Both the position numbers and the translations under genes were made by a program. 23,740 bases of DNA from positions 1-23,740 of IMG/VR virus record IMGVR_UViG_3300006334_000027; one strand, 5' to 3'. Positions within the stretch are counted from its first letter, which is position 1; the number at the start of each line of letters is the position of its first letter. Positions 1-7,533 of the stretch are shown here, one piece after another. This DNA is from a virus. A model generated the notes under the pieces. That model was not told the DNA's origin, did not search any database, and saw nothing but the letters and a program-made list of their open reading frames with translations.

Positions 1-2215
1 CTTGCTTTCTAATAATACGAAGAAGTTTCTGATCTAATACTGTTTGATTGACAACAGAACCATCTAAAATTTTATGTGATGGGAAACTAGAACTAGCAAT
101 ATAATAATACTGATCGTCAGCAAGTATAGCAGATACATTTGTTGATACTTGATCTAATGATGTAGAGACTGCTGGTAATGTGGGAACATTAACTGCAGCA
201 CCAGTTCCTAGTATCCATCTAGTCTGGTTTGTACCTACATTTACAATTTTAGAATCAGAAGTTTCAAAACCAGGATTTGATACTTGTATCTTATCTCCTA
301 TAGCAGAGTATGGATGTGAATCTGATGGTTGTAAATTATATACAATACCCATTGTCAACAATGTGACACCAGAACCACTGATGGTCACTGGTTTGTATAC
401 TGGTGTACCAACATCATGCTGTACAGCAGTCTGTGCTAATCTATTATCAATAATAAATTGACCCACAGTCTTATCACTAAATGTAATTGTCTCATTACCA
501 ATCAATACTGATCCTGTATTATCCCAACCAGTAGTAGAGAATACATCAATCCTATCTCCTTTAGACTTAGTGCCTGTTAATACTTTCTCAAGTTGAGTCT
601 TAGTTGAGACACCAAATACACCATTAACTGTCTCTGGTGCTAAAACTATGTTATAGATTACCTCATCATCTCTAGTTCCATCTGCATATACATTGTCTAC
701 AACAGCATCTGCATAGTCATACTCTTCTGTATCAGGTTGAACTATTTTCTTTCCTACTAAACTTTTTACATCACCAGATAAGACTTTACACTTGAGTGCA
801 TATACATTTATCCAATCTGCATTAGATGCTTTATATGTAAAGTCTCTTGGTTTGTATACCTCAGGTTGTACAATTTTTCTTGGTCTTGTATTAGCAACCA
901 ACTCCATGTAACCTTCATCACCGTCAAGACCTGACATATAACGATGATAAGCACAATAATAATAAATTTTGTTAGACTCATCAACATTCATCATGAATTC
1001 TGGTTGGAACTCATTATCATAGTTTGTCTTAACACCAAGAACAGGTTTGCTATTGTAATATAACTGACCACCAAGTAATGTACCTTCTCTAGTGGTACTA
1101 AACTTCATAGGATGACCATCTGGATGGATAGGCATCGGTAAGTTAGAAGGGTCAGATTGATTCCATATAATTTGCCAGTTTTGAAAGATCCTTATTCCTT
1201 CTGGTGCAAAATAATATTTGCCATACTCAAAATCTCCAAATAATTGTGGTAACTTACCAAAGTTAATATAGAAAATACCATTAGGGAATGTATATACTGT
1301 ACTAGCAGTAAATGTTGATCCTGTAGTACCAGTAACACTATCTCCAAGAGAAAAAGTACTGGATACTTGTCTTAGATATACTCTTGTAATTACATTTTGA
1401 TCATTTCTAACAATCTTAGCAATCTCACCACTAGCAGTAGTAGTTTTGATTACATCACCAACTAAGAATTGACCATTTGGACTTGTAACATCTATAGCAA
1501 TGTTATCAAACTCAGATTTTATAAACCACTCAAACTGTGCTAAGTTAGTACGATCAAGAGGATCAAAGTCCTTATCAATAATACTATTAAAAACAAACTT
1601 AACAGAACTATCAGTTCCCTTTGCTTTATAGAAATTCTGTATGTTCTTTATTAAGGTTCTTTTATCAACACTACCTCTAAGATATTTCTCAGGAAATGAA
1701 CCTAGATACTGCTTCTCAAAATTCTTAACTAATGCATAGAGAAAAAGATTACTAATATTATAAACTGTTTGACCAGAATTATGTGCTGCAGCAGTTGTAC
1801 TTACAAAATTACTTTTACTGTATAGATCACCAATTTTTGTATTACCACTAACACCTCTAGAACAACCTTGTAATGTGGTATCTGTTCTAGTTGCGTAAAA
1901 TATTATCTCGTCATCTATTCTAATATATCCGTCTTTCTCTGGAAAACTCGTTGCATCTTGTAATACAATTGTGTCGCTAGTATTAGTGATACTAACATCC
2001 AAAGTATCATGCTGTCTAAGTAAGTTCTTTTCATAATAGTCAATGTCCGCATATTTTTGAATATTGTTGATAATATCTAAAGTACCACCCTGCACCTCCT
2101 GTGCTTCATAATACTTTGTTACAAACTTACTAAAAAGTTCGTATTCTGTACTAATGAACTCAGGAAGCTGTGTCTCTATCAGAGTAGATATTCTCTTTGT
2201 TTTTACAGCAACCAT
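1..2215 (-). CDS. Large virion structural protein, probably baseplate wedge, with cupredoxin-like motif (C-terminus outside window)
   Basis: The frame is open from ATG at 2215 to the left edge (at least 738 residues), so the 3' end is missing. It begins 4 bases after the gp6 stop, in the place where T4 has wedge gene 7. I infer a baseplate or tail structural role from that position; no T4 gp7 similarity is visible by eye. The N-terminus (MVAVKTKRISTLIETQLPEF) is typical of large cyanophage proteins found beside gp6. Around residues 364-427 it carries HPDGHPMKF followed by YYYCAYHRYMSG, with H368, C421, H424 and M427 in the order and C-x2-H-x2-M spacing of a type 1 copper site. The rest is rich in Thr, Ser, Asn and Val, as in beta-structured tail proteins. 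Confidence 0.8.
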   Translation of the reverse strand, partial: MVAVKTKRISTLIETQLPEFISTEYELFSKFVTKYYEAQEVQGGTLDIINNIQKYADIDYYEKNLLRQHDTLDVSITNTSDTIVLQDATSFPEKDGYIRIDDEIIFYATRTDTTLQGCSRGVSGNTKIGDLYSKSNFVSTTAAAHNSGQTVYNISNLFLYALVKNFEKQYLGSFPEKYLRGSVDKRTLIKNIQNFYKAKGTDSSVKFVFNSIIDKDFDPLDRTNLAQFEWFIKSEFDNIAIDVTSPNGQFLVGDVIKTTTASGEIAKIVRNDQNVITRVYLRQVSSTFSLGDSVTGTTGSTFTASTVYTFPNGIFYINFGKLPQLFGDFEYGKYYFAPEGIRIFQNWQIIWNQSDPSNLPMPIHPDGHPMKFSTTREGTLLGGQLYYNSKPVLGVKTNYDNEFQPEFMMNVDESNKIYYYCAYHRYMSGLDGDEGYMELVANTRPRKIVQPEVYKPRDFTYKASNADWINVYALKCKVLSGDVKSLVGKKIVQPDTEEYDYADAVVDNVYADGTRDDEVIYNIVLAPETVNGVFGVSTKTQLEKVLTGTKSKGDRIDVFSTTGWDNTGSVLIGNETITFSDKTVGQFIIDNRLAQTAVQHDVGTPVYKPVTISGSGVTLLTMGIVYNLQPSDSHPYSAIGDKIQVSNPGFETSDSKIVNVGTNQTRWILGTGAAVNVPTLPAVSTSLDQVSTNVSAILADDQYYYIASSSFPSHKILDGSVVNQTVLDQKLLRIIRKQ

Positions 2216-2219
2216 TTAC

Positions 2220-4016
2220 TTACTCTTTATATGCAGTGAAGGATGAATTTGGAACATCAACGTCAAGGTAAACTTCACGCATTGCCTTGATGTCGTTTGA
2301 TAGTGGTTTTACTCTTAGTGAAATACGATTATCAAAGAAACTACCTTTAATAATTGTTAAAGCATACATCTTCAACTCACCTTTTACATAATCAATGTCA
2401 CCGATATCGCTGTCAAGGACAACCTTCTCACCAGTTACATTATCTAGTCTATATAGGACGATTTTCTTATCTCTATCTTCTACATAAACGTCAAAATTAG
2501 GATACTCAGTTACCCTAAAACCAGTAGATGACAATACAGGATCATCACAGTCCTCATCAAAGGCATTTTGGAAACATACTTCGTAATAAAATGTAGAATT
2601 TAACTGTGGATAGAAGTCCTTTCTCATCATGACACTGGTGAGATTAGAATTGATACTAACATCAGCATCGTCTATCACACCTACCATCTTACTATACCTA
2701 AACTTACCATTAAACTTTTCAGTATCACTTGTATCAAGATAAGACTGTACACTAGAAATTACCTTATCTCTAACTTGTGATGGTCTCTGATCTGTCACAC
2801 CACTGTTGTAGAAGATCTTACTGGTCATCTCAACATACAAAATAGATGGATCTACAATCTCTGGTTCTACAGATGCAACAACATACTTCTTAAGATCATC
2901 AATAATTTGTGATTTGGTTAATGATGTAAGGTAACTTGCGTCATTTGGTTTCAATACAATGAATACTTTTCCATATTGTGGAGGATCCTGATCTTCTCCA
3001 CCAAATATTATGATATCACTTGTTGCTGGATATACTTTTCTTACAATTGCTTCGTAGTCCTGTGCGGTCACTGCACGGTCTTGTGTTCCATATGCCTTAG
3101 GAGCAGTATATTTTATCTTAGAAGTGCTTTCTACTGCTTCACCACCCGAAGAAGCAGTGCTTGATGTAATTGTAGTGGTAAAAGCGTTAGGACTCACACC
3201 ATTTGGATTTTGTACAACACCAGTAAAGACAAATGTCTTAACTCCATTGCTTTCAGCACCTGAGGTTGTAACATATGATACTTCAATACGTGAATTGTTA
3301 TCAACTTGCTTACCTAATACACCATCTCCTAGTAGTATCTCATATCTTTGGTCTTCAATCTCATCTACAAAGAATACTTTTGAGTTACCATCAACACCTA
3401 AAATGTTATCAGCAACTTTATACTCTTCATTAAATGAACCACCGCCAGGATATACCTGTACTCTAATTGTATTAGTATCAATATCTTGATTATCTAAAAT
3501 AAATCTTTGACTCTTAATAGCACTGTTAACAGTAAATGTATTAGTAAGAAGTGTACCTTCTCTAATAGGAACATCAGTAAATGTAGCAACATTATTTGCA
3601 ACTTGTCCTGTAACATCATTAGTTGTGATATAAGAATAGATGTTATTATCATATGAAGAAACAAAACCAGTTCCTGCCTGTAATATTAACTCAGTGTCAG
3701 TTGTTGCATTAGTATAGTTAATATTGAAAGAAACATATGCTGTAGGTGATGTTGCTGACTTAGGTCTATATCCCAACTGCTTTGCTATCGCTACTACATT
3801 GTCTCTCAACGTTGCTGAATCAATGAACATCTCATTGACTACCATATTGGTATTGAACGCTGTGTAGTAAGTGTTATAAGCGAGTGTGTCAATTATAGTT
3901 GCTAATGCACTACCCTCAAAATCATAGTCAGTAAAATCTGACTGCGATCTCATATACTCTTTGAGAGAAACTTTTATCTGTTCAAAATCTAAATTGGATA
4001 CCTGAGTGTATGGCAT
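2220..4016 (-). CDS. gp6: Baseplate wedge protein gp6
   Basis: This 598-residue protein matches T4 gp6 (660 residues), a Baseplate_J-type protein that forms the ring of the baseplate wedge. Recognisable parts are the N-terminal FEGSALATIIDTLAYNTYY stretch (about 34-52), the FIDSATLRDNVVAIAKQLGYRP segment (about 65-86), the YEILLGDGVLGKQ segment (about 225-237) and the AVTAQDYEAIVRKVYP segment (about 317-332) seen in J-like proteins. It is joined to gp25 by a one-base TAATG stop/start overlap, and the next structural gene starts 4 bases after its stop, so the three are probably translated from one late message. gp6 binds gp25 and gp53 in the assembled wedge of T4. Confidence 0.95.
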   Translation of the reverse strand: MPYTQVSNLDFEQIKVSLKEYMRSQSDFTDYDFEGSALATIIDTLAYNTYYTAFNTNMVVNEMFIDSATLRDNVVAIAKQLGYRPKSATSPTAYVSFNINYTNATTDTELILQAGTGFVSSYDNNIYSYITTNDVTGQVANNVATFTDVPIREGTLLTNTFTVNSAIKSQRFILDNQDIDTNTIRVQVYPGGGSFNEEYKVADNILGVDGNSKVFFVDEIEDQRYEILLGDGVLGKQVDNNSRIEVSYVTTSGAESNGVKTFVFTGVVQNPNGVSPNAFTTTITSSTASSGGEAVESTSKIKYTAPKAYGTQDRAVTAQDYEAIVRKVYPATSDIIIFGGEDQDPPQYGKVFIVLKPNDASYLTSLTKSQIIDDLKKYVVASVEPEIVDPSILYVEMTSKIFYNSGVTDQRPSQVRDKVISSVQSYLDTSDTEKFNGKFRYSKMVGVIDDADVSINSNLTSVMMRKDFYPQLNSTFYYEVCFQNAFDEDCDDPVLSSTGFRVTEYPNFDVYVEDRDKKIVLYRLDNVTGEKVVLDSDIGDIDYVKGELKMYALTIIKGSFFDNRISLRVKPLSNDIKAMREVYLDVDVPNSSFTAYKE

Positions 4017-4411
4017 TATCTTGTACGCTCTAGAAAGAAGTCTACCGCCACTGGTCTGTCGTCTCTACCTACAATTTTGTACTGCATTTCAACATTGTAA
4101 CCATTGTTATCAAAATCAACGTTACAATAAATTCTTTGTACTCTTATTCTTGGTTCATACCTACTAATGCATTGAGATATTTCTTGTTTTATCAATGCAG
4201 CAGAACCATAATCTAATGGTTCAAATAATATGTTATCTAAACCAGATCCTAGTGTAGGTTGAAAGGGTCTCTCACCCTTTCTTGTCATTAGTAAGTTTGT
4301 TATAGACTGTGCAATTGCAGACTTATCCTTCACCGTTACTAAATCGTCAGTAACAGGATGTTTTTTGAATGTAATACTCAAATCTTTGAAGGTCTCAAAC
4401 TGAGTCGGCAT
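4016..4411 (-). CDS. gp25: Baseplate wedge protein gp25
   Basis: At 131 residues this is almost the length of T4 gp25 (132). It shows the GPW/gp25 family pattern: KDKSAIAQSITNLLMTRKGERPFQPTLG near residues 29-56 (split here only by description), a LFEP segment, and YEPRI near residue 89, the family's conserved EPR motif. gp25 nucleates sheath polymerisation and contacts gp6. It is the first gene after the late promoter at 4435-4442. No Shine-Dalgarno sequence precedes its ATG; the short leader instead contains a small GCAGC/GCTGT hairpin. Confidence 0.95.
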   Translation of the reverse strand: MPTQFETFKDLSITFKKHPVTDDLVTVKDKSAIAQSITNLLMTRKGERPFQPTLGSGLDNILFEPLDYGSAALIKQEISQCISRYEPRIRVQRIYCNVDFDNNGYNVEMQYKIVGRDDRPVAVDFFLERTR

Positions 4412-4434
4412 TTATAGACAGCATGGGCTGCTTT

Positions 4435-4442
4435 TATTTATC
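4435..4442 (-). promoter_or_regulatory. T4-type late promoter before gp25
   Basis: The minus strand reads GATAAATA, 7 of 8 matches to the T4 late element TATAAATA, 24 bases upstream of the gp25 ATG. It overlaps the stop codon of the preceding small gene (GGA TAA ATA). Late transcription needs the phage sigma factor gp55 in T4; that it does so here is inferred. Confidence 0.75.
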
Positions 4443-4617
4443 CACCTTTTCTGAACTTAGTGCATTCGTCAAGGAATTCCTTCTTTCTCTTCATCTCAAA
4501 CAATTCTCTATCATCATTCTTTTCGAGTTTATCTGTTAGAGGTAGTGCATCGTACTCAGAGATGAGTTTCTTACCACTCTTTACAAATTCCTCACTTTTG
4601 TCTACTTTAATTACCAT
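4438..4617 (-). CDS. Small charged protein, unknown function
   Basis: This is a 59-residue, Lys/Glu-rich protein starting MVIKVDKSEEFVKSG. I chose the ATG at 4617 because AAGGAG lies 8 bases upstream; a longer reading to 4653 is possible but has no such site. The start lies inside the end of the 218-residue gene (11-base overlap). The C-terminal half (ELFEMKRKKEFLDECTKF) is probably helical. No family recognised. Its stop codon is part of the late promoter for gp25. Confidence 0.8.
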   Translation of the reverse strand: MVIKVDKSEEFVKSGKKLISEYDALPLTDKLEKNDDRELFEMKRKKEFLDECTKFRKGG

Positions 4618-5263
4618 TTGTTTTCTCCTTAGGTGTTTCCCAGAAATAATCATCGGTATCTCCTAACCGCCCCCACTCAGTCCCGTTCTCGACTTGATAC
4701 TCTATGGTAGAAACCTTAAAGTCTGGTGTCTTCGGTTCTTGAGGAGTGATAGAGAGGTCATACAAACGCATCCTATTATTAGGATACAACGCATACTGTC
4801 CATTCTCTAGTTGGATACAATTATGACTCTTATGCTCTTGTGGCACTTCGCTTACATTATTATCTATCACATCAGGGTTCGCATGGTAGTTATCAATAGT
4901 AAAGATATATTGCCCTTTCATCAGACCATGGTCTCTTGTCCGTATCTCCGCATCCATAGAAGATATAAAACCTTTATTAATTGCCATCACCCCATAATCC
5001 ATACAATTCCAAAATTGCAGATTCTCTAGACTCATATCGGGCGTCGGCGTTTTCGGTGCTCGGAGAAAGGCACTTATCGGCAACTTATCATACAACGCAC
5101 CATACTCAGGTAAATACGTCTCAAAATAAAAAGCACGACCAGGTATACTCTTACAAGCAACCCAGACGCCCTCGACAAACTCACCAAATCCACTTTGATG
5201 GTCAGTCAAATATTCTTTACGTACCCACACCTTCTCAGAAGGCAAATTACAAATCAGATTCAT
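4607..5263 (-). CDS. Conserved phage protein of unknown function, 218 residues
   Basis: The reading frame is long for this strand and tightly packed: its ATG overlaps the stop of the zinc-ribbon gene (ATGA), and its 3' end overlaps the next small gene. There is no signal peptide or membrane segment. Features seen are a Trp/Tyr-rich N-terminal half (KVWVRKEYLTDHQSGFGEFV), a PKTPTPDMS linker near residue 70, and a mid-region with GQYIFTIDNYHANPD and GQYALYPNNRMRLYDLSITP, which suggest beta structure. I do not recognise the family. Position between virion genes makes a structural or assembly role possible. Confidence 0.85.
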   Translation of the reverse strand: MNLICNLPSEKVWVRKEYLTDHQSGFGEFVEGVWVACKSIPGRAFYFETYLPEYGALYDKLPISAFLRAPKTPTPDMSLENLQFWNCMDYGVMAINKGFISSMDAEIRTRDHGLMKGQYIFTIDNYHANPDVIDNNVSEVPQEHKSHNCIQLENGQYALYPNNRMRLYDLSITPQEPKTPDFKVSTIEYQVENGTEWGRLGDTDDYFWETPKEKTNGN

Positions 5264-5412
5264 TTATGATGAAATACCTCAACGTACGCTTGACATTTTG
5301 GACAAGTGAAGTTAGACCAGAAGTCATACTCAGACTCCTCGTTATCATTCAACTCATCCATGGAGTTATCCCCACCCCATATCAACTCAGTTCCACAGTG
5401 CCAACAGTTCAT
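5260..5412 (-). CDS. Mini zinc-ribbon protein
   Basis: This 50-residue protein starts MNCWHCGTELIWGG and ends FTCPKCQAYVEVFHHK. The two CxxC pairs (C3/C6 and C37/C40) are separated by an acidic loop (MDELNDNEESEYD), the layout of a zinc ribbon. Such mini proteins are common next to tail genes in T4-like cyanophages. Both ends overlap neighbours by ATGA-type junctions (with the membrane protein gene before it and the 218-residue gene after it), which supports translation in series. Function unknown. Confidence 0.85.
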   Translation of the reverse strand: MNCWHCGTELIWGGDNSMDELNDNEESEYDFWSNFTCPKCQAYVEVFHHK

Positions 5413-5660
5413 TGTATTACAGGCATCCTATTATCTTCATAAGGACCCACACTTCTTGGAGGTTGCTGCATTAACCTTTTCTGTATCATAATGCTGATAG
5501 TCTTGTCAAACCATGCATCTAGTGATTTAGACATCTGACGATATCCTGTCCCAACATAAATCTGTCCTGCAACTACTACAAAAGTAGCAGTACCCCAGAA
5601 TACGTAATATGTGGATGACTTGAATTGATTCTTCACTTTCGTAATATAGTTCTCAGTCAC
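5409..5660 (-). CDS. Small single-pass membrane protein
   Basis: This is an 83-residue protein with one clear hydrophobic segment (YYVFWGTATFVVVAGQIYVG, residues 18-37), preceded by a basic stretch (KVKNQFK), so the N-terminus is probably cytoplasmic. The start is GTG at 5660, overlapping the TGA of the upstream basic protein gene (GTGA); there is no better ATG. The C-terminal half is soluble, with Arg/Gln/Pro near the end. Proteins of this type are conserved near tail genes in cyanophages; the function is not known. Confidence 0.85.
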   Translation of the reverse strand: MTENYITKVKNQFKSSTYYVFWGTATFVVVAGQIYVGTGYRQMSKSLDAWFDKTISIMIQKRLMQQPPRSVGPYEDNRMPVIQ

Positions 5661-5803
5661 TTTCCTTGTCCTCTATATCTTTTCCTTGCTTTATTTCGAC
5701 TAGTCGCAGAATACTTAGTATGTGATCCTGTACCTTGTCTTGTTTTCTTTGGTGTTGACTCTATAGAATCAGCAATTCCATATCCACCTTTTGCCTTCGC
5801 CAT
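5657..5803 (-). CDS. Small very basic protein
   Basis: This 48-residue protein starts MAKAKGGYGIADSIESTP and ends RNKARKRYRGQGK. About a third of the residues are Lys or Arg, so binding to nucleic acid or to an acidic partner is possible, but that is only inference. It overlaps the GTG start of the membrane protein by 4 bases and follows the 126-residue gene by 12 bases. Similar short basic proteins recur at this place in cyanophage genomes. Confidence 0.8.
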   Translation of the reverse strand: MAKAKGGYGIADSIESTPKKTRQGTGSHTKYSATSRNKARKRYRGQGK

Positions 5804-5815
5804 AAAATGTTTAAG

Positions 5816-6196
5816 TTAAGTACTAGGAGGACCGCCTCCTCCAATAATTATTTTAGCATGTTGATAAGGTCCTGTCAACGCTCTATTTACTCCTGCTACT
5901 TGTGTAAAACACTGACCATTGTTAATTGCTGGTAAATCCTTATCAAAATAAACTCCAGTATTATTCTGAACTACCATAGTTCTAGGTTGTGGACTCTGAC
6001 AACCAGGTGCACCAGTGCCAGGTACTGCATCGGGTATACCTTTTGATGCAGTATAATACTGTAATGGTTGATTGTCTGGACCTCTAATTACAGGAGATAT
6101 GAAAGGAGTCTGTCCTAATGGTTTCTTAGGATACACACAACCTCCATTAGAAGATTCAAAGTCTTGAGTCTCAGGACCTGCTAAGTTAAATGCCAT
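5816..6196 (-). CDS. Conserved phage protein, Gly/Pro-rich
   Basis: This 126-residue protein has no membrane segment. It is rich in Gly, Pro and Gln and ends with a glycine run (KIIIGGGGPPST). Three or four Cys residues (C20, C65, C95) are scattered, not in CxxC pairs. Its ATG overlaps the stop of the upstream 47-residue gene (TAATG). The composition resembles a minor structural protein, but I do not recognise the family. Confidence 0.8.
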   Translation of the reverse strand: MAFNLAGPETQDFESSNGGCVYPKKPLGQTPFISPVIRGPDNQPLQYYTASKGIPDAVPGTGAPGCQSPQPRTMVVQNNTGVYFDKDLPAINNGQCFTQVAGVNRALTGPYQHAKIIIGGGGPPST

Positions 6197-6339
6197 TATT
6201 GTTGCTGTTGACAGTTACAGATATTTAGATATACTTCCATCTTCTCGTATACCTCTTTGACATTTGCTTCAGACTTTCGAGACTTCCACAACTGTTGTAC
6301 AATAACTTCAAGTTCTTTCTTATCTAAATCAATAAGCAT
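6196..6339 (-). CDS. Small helical protein, unknown
   Basis: This 47-residue protein (MLIDLDKKELEVIVQQLWKS...) is predominantly charged and probably helical, ending in CNCQQQQ. Its ATG at 6339 lies 11 bases inside the end of the 60-residue gene, and its stop overlaps the next ATG as TAATG. Both junctions support it being a real gene in the operon. No family recognised. Confidence 0.75.
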   Translation of the reverse strand: MLIDLDKKELEVIVQQLWKSRKSEANVKEVYEKMEVYLNICNCQQQQ

Positions 6340-6511
6340 TTTCAGATCCACCAATCTTTGCTAACATTCTAGTACAAAATTCATACATCTGTTGATGTAC
6401 CGATATATCGCTAGATGCATATGTAGGTGTGTCGATATATTTTGAATCCTTCAGAGGATTTTCATCAAACCATGCATCATAAGGTAATTTGTCTGGTGCT
6501 TTGAAAGTCAT
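6329..6511 (-). CDS. Small protein, unknown
   Basis: This 60-residue protein begins MTFKAPDKLPYDAWFDENPL and ends KIGGSENAY. It is aromatic-rich at the N-terminus and has no membrane segment. The ATG overlaps the TGA of the upstream gene (ATGA). Similar DKLPYDAWF proteins occur in cyanophage tail regions as far as I recall; function unknown. Confidence 0.78.
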   Translation of the reverse strand: MTFKAPDKLPYDAWFDENPLKDSKYIDTPTYASSDISVHQQMYEFCTRMLAKIGGSENAY

Positions 6512-6672
6512 GTGTTTTCTAATAGTACTTCATCAATATACTGAGGATGATCTTTCAGAAAAGGAACATCTTCCTTAGCATGTTGAATTGCATCAAATGT
6601 GTTATCTGCATACTCGCAGATTTCAAAGTGATGTCTTTGTTGGTCGTGATAACCTATTGTGTAATGTGACAT
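6508..6672 (-). CDS. Small protein, His-rich N-terminus, unknown
   Basis: This 54-residue protein starts MSHYTIGYHDQQRHHFEIC and contains DNTFDAIQHAKEDVPFLKDH. Histidines are frequent (7 of 54). The start overlaps the stop of the coiled-coil gene (TAATG) and the stop overlaps the following ATG (ATGA), which makes it a convincing operon member. No family recognised. Confidence 0.78.
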   Translation of the reverse strand: MSHYTIGYHDQQRHHFEICEYADNTFDAIQHAKEDVPFLKDHPQYIDEVLLENT

Positions 6673-6899
6673 TAAACTGCCCTCGCTACGTTTATTAGAT
6701 CTTTTTTGATACCTTCGACATTATTGTGAAGATAGTCGAGTGTCTGAGCGACAGTCTCGTAATCCTCACTCGTTGGTCGCTTGTACATCAATGATGGGTT
6801 TGCCAATCTCTCCAAAGTCCTCTCTAGGGTGTTTAATTTCTCGGACTGCCATAGGAGTGTCTCCTCCAACTCGTTCAATTTCTTTGATAACTCTTCCAT
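6672..6899 (-). CDS. Small coiled-coil protein
   Basis: This 75-residue protein starts MEELSKKLNELEETLLWQSE and continues with LNTLERTLERL, regular leucine heptads that predict a coiled coil over residues 1-34. I chose the ATG at 6899 because the minus strand reads GGAGGTGATC just before it, nearly a full complement to the 3' end of 16S rRNA. A longer frame reaches 6962 but has no such site. It overlaps the end of the 88-residue gene by 134 bases in another frame, which is unusually long. Function unknown. Confidence 0.8.
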   Translation of the reverse strand: MEELSKKLNELEETLLWQSEKLNTLERTLERLANPSLMYKRPTSEDYETVAQTLDYLHNNVEGIKKDLINVARAV

Positions 6900-7032
6900 T
6901 GTTGGGATCACCTCCATTATATGATTCAGATGCCCTCTTCTCGAACTGATCACAGAAGTCATCGAAGTTACTTAGCATATCTTCGTAATCTAGTCCGTCA
7001 TCTTCAAAGAATTGGTGTGCGACTTTTTTCAT
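6766..7032 (-). CDS. Acidic protein, first gene of a late operon
   Basis: This 88-residue protein starts MKKVAHQFFEDDGLDYEDML. It is acidic in the first half and basic later (MAVREIKHPREDFGEIGKP). It is the first gene after the late promoter at 7092-7099. No strong ribosome binding site precedes it. Its last 44 codons overlap the coiled-coil gene in another frame; the strong ribosome binding site of that gene is encoded inside this one (NGGDPNN). Both proteins look sensible in composition, so I keep both. Function unknown. Confidence 0.72.
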   Translation of the reverse strand: MKKVAHQFFEDDGLDYEDMLSNFDDFCDQFEKRASESYNGGDPNNGRVIKEIERVGGDTPMAVREIKHPREDFGEIGKPIIDVQATNE

Positions 7033-7091
7033 GTTTTTTTACCAGGAAAATTTTTTTAGATTTGAGGTTTTCAAATATCCATTTTCAAATA

Positions 7092-7099
7092 TATTTATC
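7092..7099 (-). promoter_or_regulatory. T4-type late promoter
   Basis: The minus strand reads GATAAATA, identical to the element before gp25, 60 bases upstream of the ATG at 7032. It would drive the tightly coupled block from 7032 leftward. It lies downstream of the terminator at 7168-7194, so the late block is insulated from the small-gene operon before it. Confidence 0.7.
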
Positions 7100-7167
7100 T
7101 GTCGTCTGGATACTTTTGTAGGTTAGAGAATGGTTAGGAGTCCCATCGCTTGGCGACGCTTTACCAT

Positions 7168-7194
7168 ACAAAAAAAGGGCATTTTACTGCCCTT
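7168..7194 (-). terminator. Rho-independent terminator
   Basis: On the minus strand a perfect 7-bp stem AAGGGCA/TGCCCTT closes a 6-base loop (GTAAAA) and runs straight into a T tract. It ends the operon 7923-7317 and separates it from the late promoter at 7092-7099. The 120 bases between the last stop codon (7317) and this hairpin hold no convincing gene. Confidence 0.88.
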
Positions 7195-7316
7195 AGTCTG
7201 TTCTTTCTCTGTGTGGTGGTGCGGTAGAGGTTCGACTTAAAGAGACTAAGACCATTAACTGTGGTAATGCTTCCACAAATGCGTTGCTCACCCATGCCTA
7301 CACACTGCCACGTTCA
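7195..7316. other. Intergenic stretch without a recognised gene
   Basis: This part between the terminator and the 67-residue gene contains a TGTGG/CCACA hairpin (near 7260-7277) and a possible long-range pairing of GTGG..GGTAG near 7216 with CTAC..CCAC near 7300. It may be a structured 3' untranslated region. No tRNA cloverleaf can be drawn. A 44-codon minus-strand frame here runs through the terminator and is not believed. Confidence 0.4.
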
Positions 7317-7520
7317 CTAAAAGGGACAATCCTCTGGGACTACGTACTCAGGTGATTCTCCACTCATCCATGCTGTACGCTGTTCGTCTTGCCATTCCAT
7401 ATACGCTACACGCTTGAGCATCTCATCTGTATGTGTTTTTTCCATCATCTGCTCCCACGTCAGATCATGTTCTAGCATATACTCAGTATATACTATGTCT
7501 CTGTATAGAGTAGTATCCAT
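7317..7520 (-). CDS. Small protein, unknown
   Basis: This 67-residue acidic protein starts MDTTLYRDIVYTEYMLEHD and is probably helical (MMEKTHTDEMLKRVAYMEWQ). Its ATG is preceded by a run of seven G and TTAT; the G run starts in the TAG stop of the upstream gene. It is the last gene before the terminator at 7168-7194. No family recognised. Confidence 0.75.
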   Translation of the reverse strand: MDTTLYRDIVYTEYMLEHDLTWEQMMEKTHTDEMLKRVAYMEWQDEQRTAWMSGESPEYVVPEDCPF

Positions 7521-7533
7521 ATAACCCCCCCTA
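7521..7533 (-). promoter_or_regulatory. Poly-G ribosome binding site
   Basis: The minus strand reads TAG, then a G run, then TTATATG. The G tract overlaps the stop codon of the 61-residue gene and sits at ribosome-binding distance from the next ATG. The same arrangement recurs at 7717-7731. Confidence 0.5.

Noticed and set aside
2976-3489. Plus-strand frames inside gp6
   Set aside because: They are antisense to a gene with clear family similarity and have no start signals.
7151-7285. Minus-strand frame of 44 codons starting with ATG near 7285
   Set aside because: It reads straight through the terminator hairpin at 7168-7194 and has no ribosome binding site.
7200-7310. Possible tRNA, because of GTTCGACTT and several short stems
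   Set aside because: No acceptor, D or anticodon arms can be drawn on either strand. The 12-base match GTTCGACTTAAA to 22051-22062 is expected by chance in a sequence this long and AT-rich.
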